The notes beneath the pieces are model-generated. The model was not told the origin of the DNA. It saw only the letters and a program-made list of their open reading frames with translations, and made no database searches. The translations under genes and the position numbers were made by a program. DNA of 7,702 nt from Planctomycetota bacterium (GTDB taxonomy: Bacteria > Planctomycetota > Phycisphaerae > Sedimentisphaerales > Anaerobacaceae): NCBI GenBank assembly GCA_013202635.1, contig JABMRO010000235.1, positions 1-7,702 on the forward strand. The letters are read 5' to 3'. This document shows, one piece after another, positions 4,902 to 7,702 of the stretch (position 1 is its first letter; every line of letters begins with the position of its first letter).

Positions 4902-6170
4902 TTATCTGTGGGTTTTATTATTTATAATAAAGTGTTCCGGGACGGTGAACTGCGAGCACAGGAGCAACACTTCCTTTCCAACCTCTTCGATAACTGTCTC
5001 ATTATCAATATTTTCAACGACCTTATTTATAAAGGCGGCAACCTGCTCAGCTTCCGGCTCTTTCATTCCGCGGGTTGTAATGGCGGGTGTTCCTATCCGC
5101 AAACCGCTGGGATTGGACGGCGGAGCGGGGTCGCCGGGTACGGTATTGTAATTGGTAACGATTCTGGCGCGGTCGAGCGCCTTTGCAACTTTTCTGCCCG
5201 GGATGTTTTTGTTTCTCAGGTCGATTAGAATCAGGTGGTTGTCTGTCCCTCCGGAAACGAGGTTGAAACCGTATTCGAGCAGTTTGTTTGCCAGGGCCTT
5301 TGCGTTTTTGACCACCTGCTTTGCATAAGCGACAAACTCCGGGGTATCGGCTTCGGCCATCGCGACGGCTATTGCGGTGAGCGTGTGCATGTGCGGGCCA
5401 CCCTGGAGGCCGGGGAAGACGGCCTTATCGACCTTCTCGGCGTGCTCGGCCTTACACAGGAGCATTCCGCCGCGGGGGCCACGAAGAGTCTTATGCGAGG
5501 TGGTCGAGACGACGTCGGCGTAGGGTACGGGGCTTTTATGGATGCCGGCGACGACGAGGCCGGCAATGTGGGCAATGTCACTGATGTGGTATGCACTGAC
5601 ATCCTTAGCTATCTGGCCAAATTTCTCGAAGTCAATTTCCCGCGGATAGGCGGTGGCGCCGGAGACGATTACCTTTGGTTTGTGCTTTTTGGCAAGGTCG
5701 GCGATATAGTCGAAGTCCAGCCTGCCGGTATCGTGGTCCACGGGATATGGGACGGAGTGATAGAATTTGCTGGTTACGGAGACCTTCCAGCCGTGCGTGA
5801 GATGTCCGCCGTGGATAAGGGACATGCCCATAATAGTATCGCCGGGCTTTATCAAGGCTGCGTAGGCGGCAAGGTTCGCAACGGAGCCGGAATAGGGCTG
5901 GACGTTGGCGTGGTCGGCTTTGAATATTTTTGTTACCCGGTCACGTGCCATTCTTTCTATAAGGTCGGTTACCTGCTGTCCTTCGTAGTAGCGTTTGCCG
6001 GGGTAGCCTTCGGCGTATTTGTTCGTAAGGCAGCTTCCGCTGGCCAGCATTACGGCCTTTGATACATAGTTCTCCGACGGTATCAGGCGAATTGAGCCAC
6101 TCTGGCGAGCCGCCTCCTGCCGCATAAGCTCATAAATCTGCGGATCATATTGTTCAAGGGCATTTACCAT
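4902..6170 (-). CDS. glyA: Serine hydroxymethyltransferase
   Basis: This is the cytoplasmic PLP enzyme that interconverts serine plus tetrahydrofolate with glycine plus 5,10-methylenetetrahydrofolate, the main source of one-carbon units. The 422 residues are full length (the family is usually 410-425). Visible hallmarks are IRLIPSENYVS near residues 27-37, LTNKYAEGYPGKRYYEG (48-64, with E54 and Y62 of the active site), the PLP lysine in TSHKTLRGPRGG (K227), and PSGLRIGTPAITTRG near the C-terminus for carboxylate binding. Proline replaces the alanine of the more common LIASEN motif. The ATG at 6170-6168 has GGAG (6182-6179) 8 nt upstream. The last residues (FIINNKTHR) form a short tail. The promoter at 6263-6291 is shared back-to-back with the TPR gene at 6361. 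No glycine, folate or SAM riboswitch was recognised in the leader. The plus-strand frame 5235-6062 is a shadow. Confidence 0.97.
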   Translation of the reverse strand: MVNALEQYDPQIYELMRQEAARQSGSIRLIPSENYVSKAVMLASGSCLTNKYAEGYPGKRYYEGQQVTDLIERMARDRVTKIFKADHANVQPYSGSVANLAAYAALIKPGDTIMGMSLIHGGHLTHGWKVSVTSKFYHSVPYPVDHDTGRLDFDYIADLAKKHKPKVIVSGATAYPREIDFEKFGQIAKDVSAYHISDIAHIAGLVVAGIHKSPVPYADVVSTTSHKTLRGPRGGMLLCKAEHAEKVDKAVFPGLQGGPHMHTLTAIAVAMAEADTPEFVAYAKQVVKNAKALANKLLEYGFNLVSGGTDNHLILIDLRNKNIPGRKVAKALDRARIVTNYNTVPGDPAPPSNPSGLRIGTPAITTRGMKEPEAEQVAAFINKVVENIDNETVIEEVGKEVLLLCSQFTVPEHFIINNKTHR

Positions 6171-6262
6171 ATTAGTTTCTCCCCAAACGGTTATTTTAGA
6201 TTGCTTTGGGATATTTCAGACGCCGAATAATGCGTTTGCGGCTTTTTATAGCACAGGGTGAG

Positions 6263-6291
6263 ATTTTATACAAGTATTTATTTGTTGACAA
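6263..6291 (-). promoter_or_regulatory. Probable glyA promoter
   Basis: On the minus strand TTGTCA (6291-6286, 5 of 6) is followed after 17 nt by TAAAAT (6268-6263, 5 of 6). Transcription would begin near 6256, leaving a leader of about 85 nt. A second AT-rich possibility, TATAAA at 6250-6245, has only a poor -35. Confidence 0.55.
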
Positions 6292-6312
6292 AATTCAGCC
6301 GAAGATTACCAT
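6285..6312 (+). promoter_or_regulatory. Probable promoter of the downstream TPR gene
   Basis: A perfect TTGACA (6285-6290) is followed after 16 nt by TACCAT (6307-6312, 4 of 6). Its -35 occupies five of the six bases used by the glyA -35 on the other strand, both within TTTGTTGACAAA (6281-6292). The weak -10 lowers confidence. Confidence 0.45.
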
Positions 6313-6360
6313 AAGGCGTTTAAATAACGTATAAGAAAACCGAATTGGTATGTATAGAGT

Positions 6361-7702
6361 ATGGCGGAAGAAAATAATCAGGACCTAGCCAGGGCCAAGT
6401 CTTTTTTCGAGAAAGCCCGTGCAGTAGCCCAGGCAAATAATATCGATTACGCGATTGATATGTATCTGCAGGGTCTGCGTTACAGTCCTGATGCGCTTGA
6501 GGAGGGGCACCTGCCGCTTTGTGAACTGGCTTTGCAGCGGCAGGGAAAAGGCGGCAAGAAGCCTTCGATGGTCGAGAGGATGAAGGGTTTGCGGGGCAAG
6601 ACGCCGCTCGAACAGATGCTTAACGCCGAGGCTCTTTTCGCGAAGGACCCGGAGCATTTGCCGTATGCCGAGGCGATGCTGAAGGCGGCGGTGGCGGGCG
6701 GTTATAAAAAAACGGCGGGCTGGATAGCCAACCTGGTTTTTCAGACCAACAATGCATCCAACAAGCCATCAGCCCAGACATATATCCTTTTGAAGGATTC
6801 TTATGCGGCTTTGGGGCAATTCGACAAAGCGGTTGCCGCCTGTCAGCGGGCGGCGAGACTTAGGCCGGAGGATGGGGCGTTAGCAGACGAGTTTAAGAAC
6901 TTATCGGCCGAACTAACGATGTCCAGAGGTAAATATGACCAGGAGGGGGATTTCAGAAAGGCCATTAAGGACCGGGAGGGGCAGGAGAAACTTCACGCAC
7001 AGGCGGGGGTAGTTAAGACAGAGGATTATCGAGTTACGACGGTTGAGGATGCACGGAAAAAGATGGCCCAGAATCCGAACATTCCGGTCAATATATTTGG
7101 TATGGCAGATGCACTGGCAGGGATGGAAACGGACCAGGCGGAAAATGACGCCATAGCGCTGCTGGAAAGTACCTATAAAGCCAAGCAGGATTACAGCTAT
7201 AAACAGCGGGCGGGCGAAATCAGTATGAAACAACTGAGACGGAAAATAAGGGAGGCGAAAGATTGCCTTGAGAAAAAGCCCGATGATGCGAATATCAAGA
7301 CGGCAATCGAACAGCTCTCGAAGCAGTTAAACGACGTCGAGCTGGAACATTACCGCCTTACCGTGAAGAACTATCCGACCAACCTTGCACCGAAATATGA
7401 ATATGCTGTTCGATTGCTCAGGAGCAAGCAATATAACGAGGCGATACCCCTGTTTCAGGAGGCGCAGAAAGACCCGAGGCGGAAGATTGCGTCGATGAAC
7501 AAGATTGGGTACTGCTTTTTTATGAAGGGCTGGCTGGCCGATGCGATTGATGTTTTTACCAATGCGATAGAAACATACGAAATAAAAAATGATGCAACGG
7601 GAAAGGAATTACGGTATAATCTGGCGTGTGCTTATGAAGAAAAGGGTGATGCAGATAAGGCACTGGAGATTTATCGTAAGATAGCCCAGCTTGATTTTGC
7701 AT
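6361..7702 (+). CDS. Large TPR-repeat protein, incomplete at the window end
   Basis: This frame is open from the ATG at 6361 to the window edge, giving 447 residues without a stop; the C-terminus lies outside. It has no signal peptide or membrane segment, so a cytoplasmic protein is expected. TPR-like helix pairs are seen at about residues 9-42, 140-172 (LKDSYAALGQFDKAVAACQR), 344-376, 380-410 and 419-447. The middle (about 173-340) is charged and helix-rich, with KxxRKIREAKDCLEKKPDD-like stretches and possibly a coiled coil. Motifs GGKKPSMVERM, GKTPLEQMLNAEALFAKDP and AELTMSRGKYD resemble, from memory, a conserved planctomycete TPR family of unknown function. No clear Shine-Dalgarno precedes the ATG (TATAGAGT only), so the start rests on the protein pattern and promoter distance. 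It diverges from glyA with a 190-bp gap. Confidence 0.85.
   Translation, partial: MAEENNQDLARAKSFFEKARAVAQANNIDYAIDMYLQGLRYSPDALEEGHLPLCELALQRQGKGGKKPSMVERMKGLRGKTPLEQMLNAEALFAKDPEHLPYAEAMLKAAVAGGYKKTAGWIANLVFQTNNASNKPSAQTYILLKDSYAALGQFDKAVAACQRAARLRPEDGALADEFKNLSAELTMSRGKYDQEGDFRKAIKDREGQEKLHAQAGVVKTEDYRVTTVEDARKKMAQNPNIPVNIFGMADALAGMETDQAENDAIALLESTYKAKQDYSYKQRAGEISMKQLRRKIREAKDCLEKKPDDANIKTAIEQLSKQLNDVELEHYRLTVKNYPTNLAPKYEYAVRLLRSKQYNEAIPLFQEAQKDPRRKIASMNKIGYCFFMKGWLADAIDVFTNAIETYEIKNDATGKELRYNLACAYEEKGDADKALEIYRKIAQLDFA

Noticed and set aside
5235..6062. Plus-strand open frame of 275 codons
   Set aside because: It is fully antisense to glyA, which has all family hallmarks. The translation is glycine/valine-rich without domains, a usual shadow of a GC-rich gene.
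6171..6260. Riboswitch upstream of glyA
   Set aside because: The predicted leader is short, and I could not recognise the conserved core of glycine, tetrahydrofolate or SAM riboswitches.
1..7702. tRNA, rRNA, insertion sequence or CRISPR locus
   Set aside because: No tRNA-like TTCGA arm with acceptor stem, rRNA core, transposase or regular direct repeat was seen. The repeats present are short extragenic palindromes.

Overview
The window looks like chromosome from an uncultured or little-studied Gram-negative bacterium, most likely a planctomycete of the Phycisphaerae/Sedimentisphaerales type. The pointers are a secreted GH30 glycoside hydrolase, a lipoprotein made almost entirely of TPRs, a small DUF6868-like membrane protein, and a long cytoplasmic TPR protein whose sequence resembles planctomycete proteins I remember. 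This placement is an inference from protein style; no search was run.

Layout from left to right. Positions 1-307 are a gene-free, repeat-rich leader with a sigma70-type promoter. 308-1768 (+) is a secreted GH30 family enzyme. 1769-1969 is repeat-rich intergenic DNA. 1970-2218 (-) is a two-helix membrane protein. 2219-2545 holds a purine-rich tract, an extended -10 promoter and a structured leader. 2546-3505 (+) is a lipoprotein with eight contiguous TPRs. 3506-3742 holds a second strong promoter and a leader of about 106 nt with two hairpins. 3743-3946 (+) is a CspA-type cold-shock protein, whose real start is a GTG. A hairpin at 3976-3998 probably terminates transcription from both sides. 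4123-4758 (-) is a NUDIX hydrolase. 4759-4901 is a cluster of palindromic repeats. 4902-6170 (-) is glyA, serine hydroxymethyltransferase. 6171-6360 is a divergent promoter region in which the two -35 hexamers overlap. 6361 to the window end (+) is a large TPR protein, open at the right edge.

The genes do not form an evident pathway or operon. Most have their own promoter or are separated by terminators and repeats: a degradative enzyme (GH30), housekeeping one-carbon metabolism (glyA), nucleotide clean-up (NUDIX), cold/RNA-chaperone function (Csp) and two TPR scaffolds. The only clear transcriptional link is between glyA and the downstream TPR protein, which fire away from each other from one shared 12-bp site.

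I found no convincing new defence, mobile or biosynthetic system. The most interesting material is non-coding. There is a dispersed extragenic element whose two good copies differ by compensatory changes in a stem. There is a family of short palindromes ending in CACCCTAC. There are structured leaders on the cold-shock and TPR-lipoprotein genes. The 12-mer TTTGTTGACAAA sits exactly over the -35 site at two unrelated promoters.
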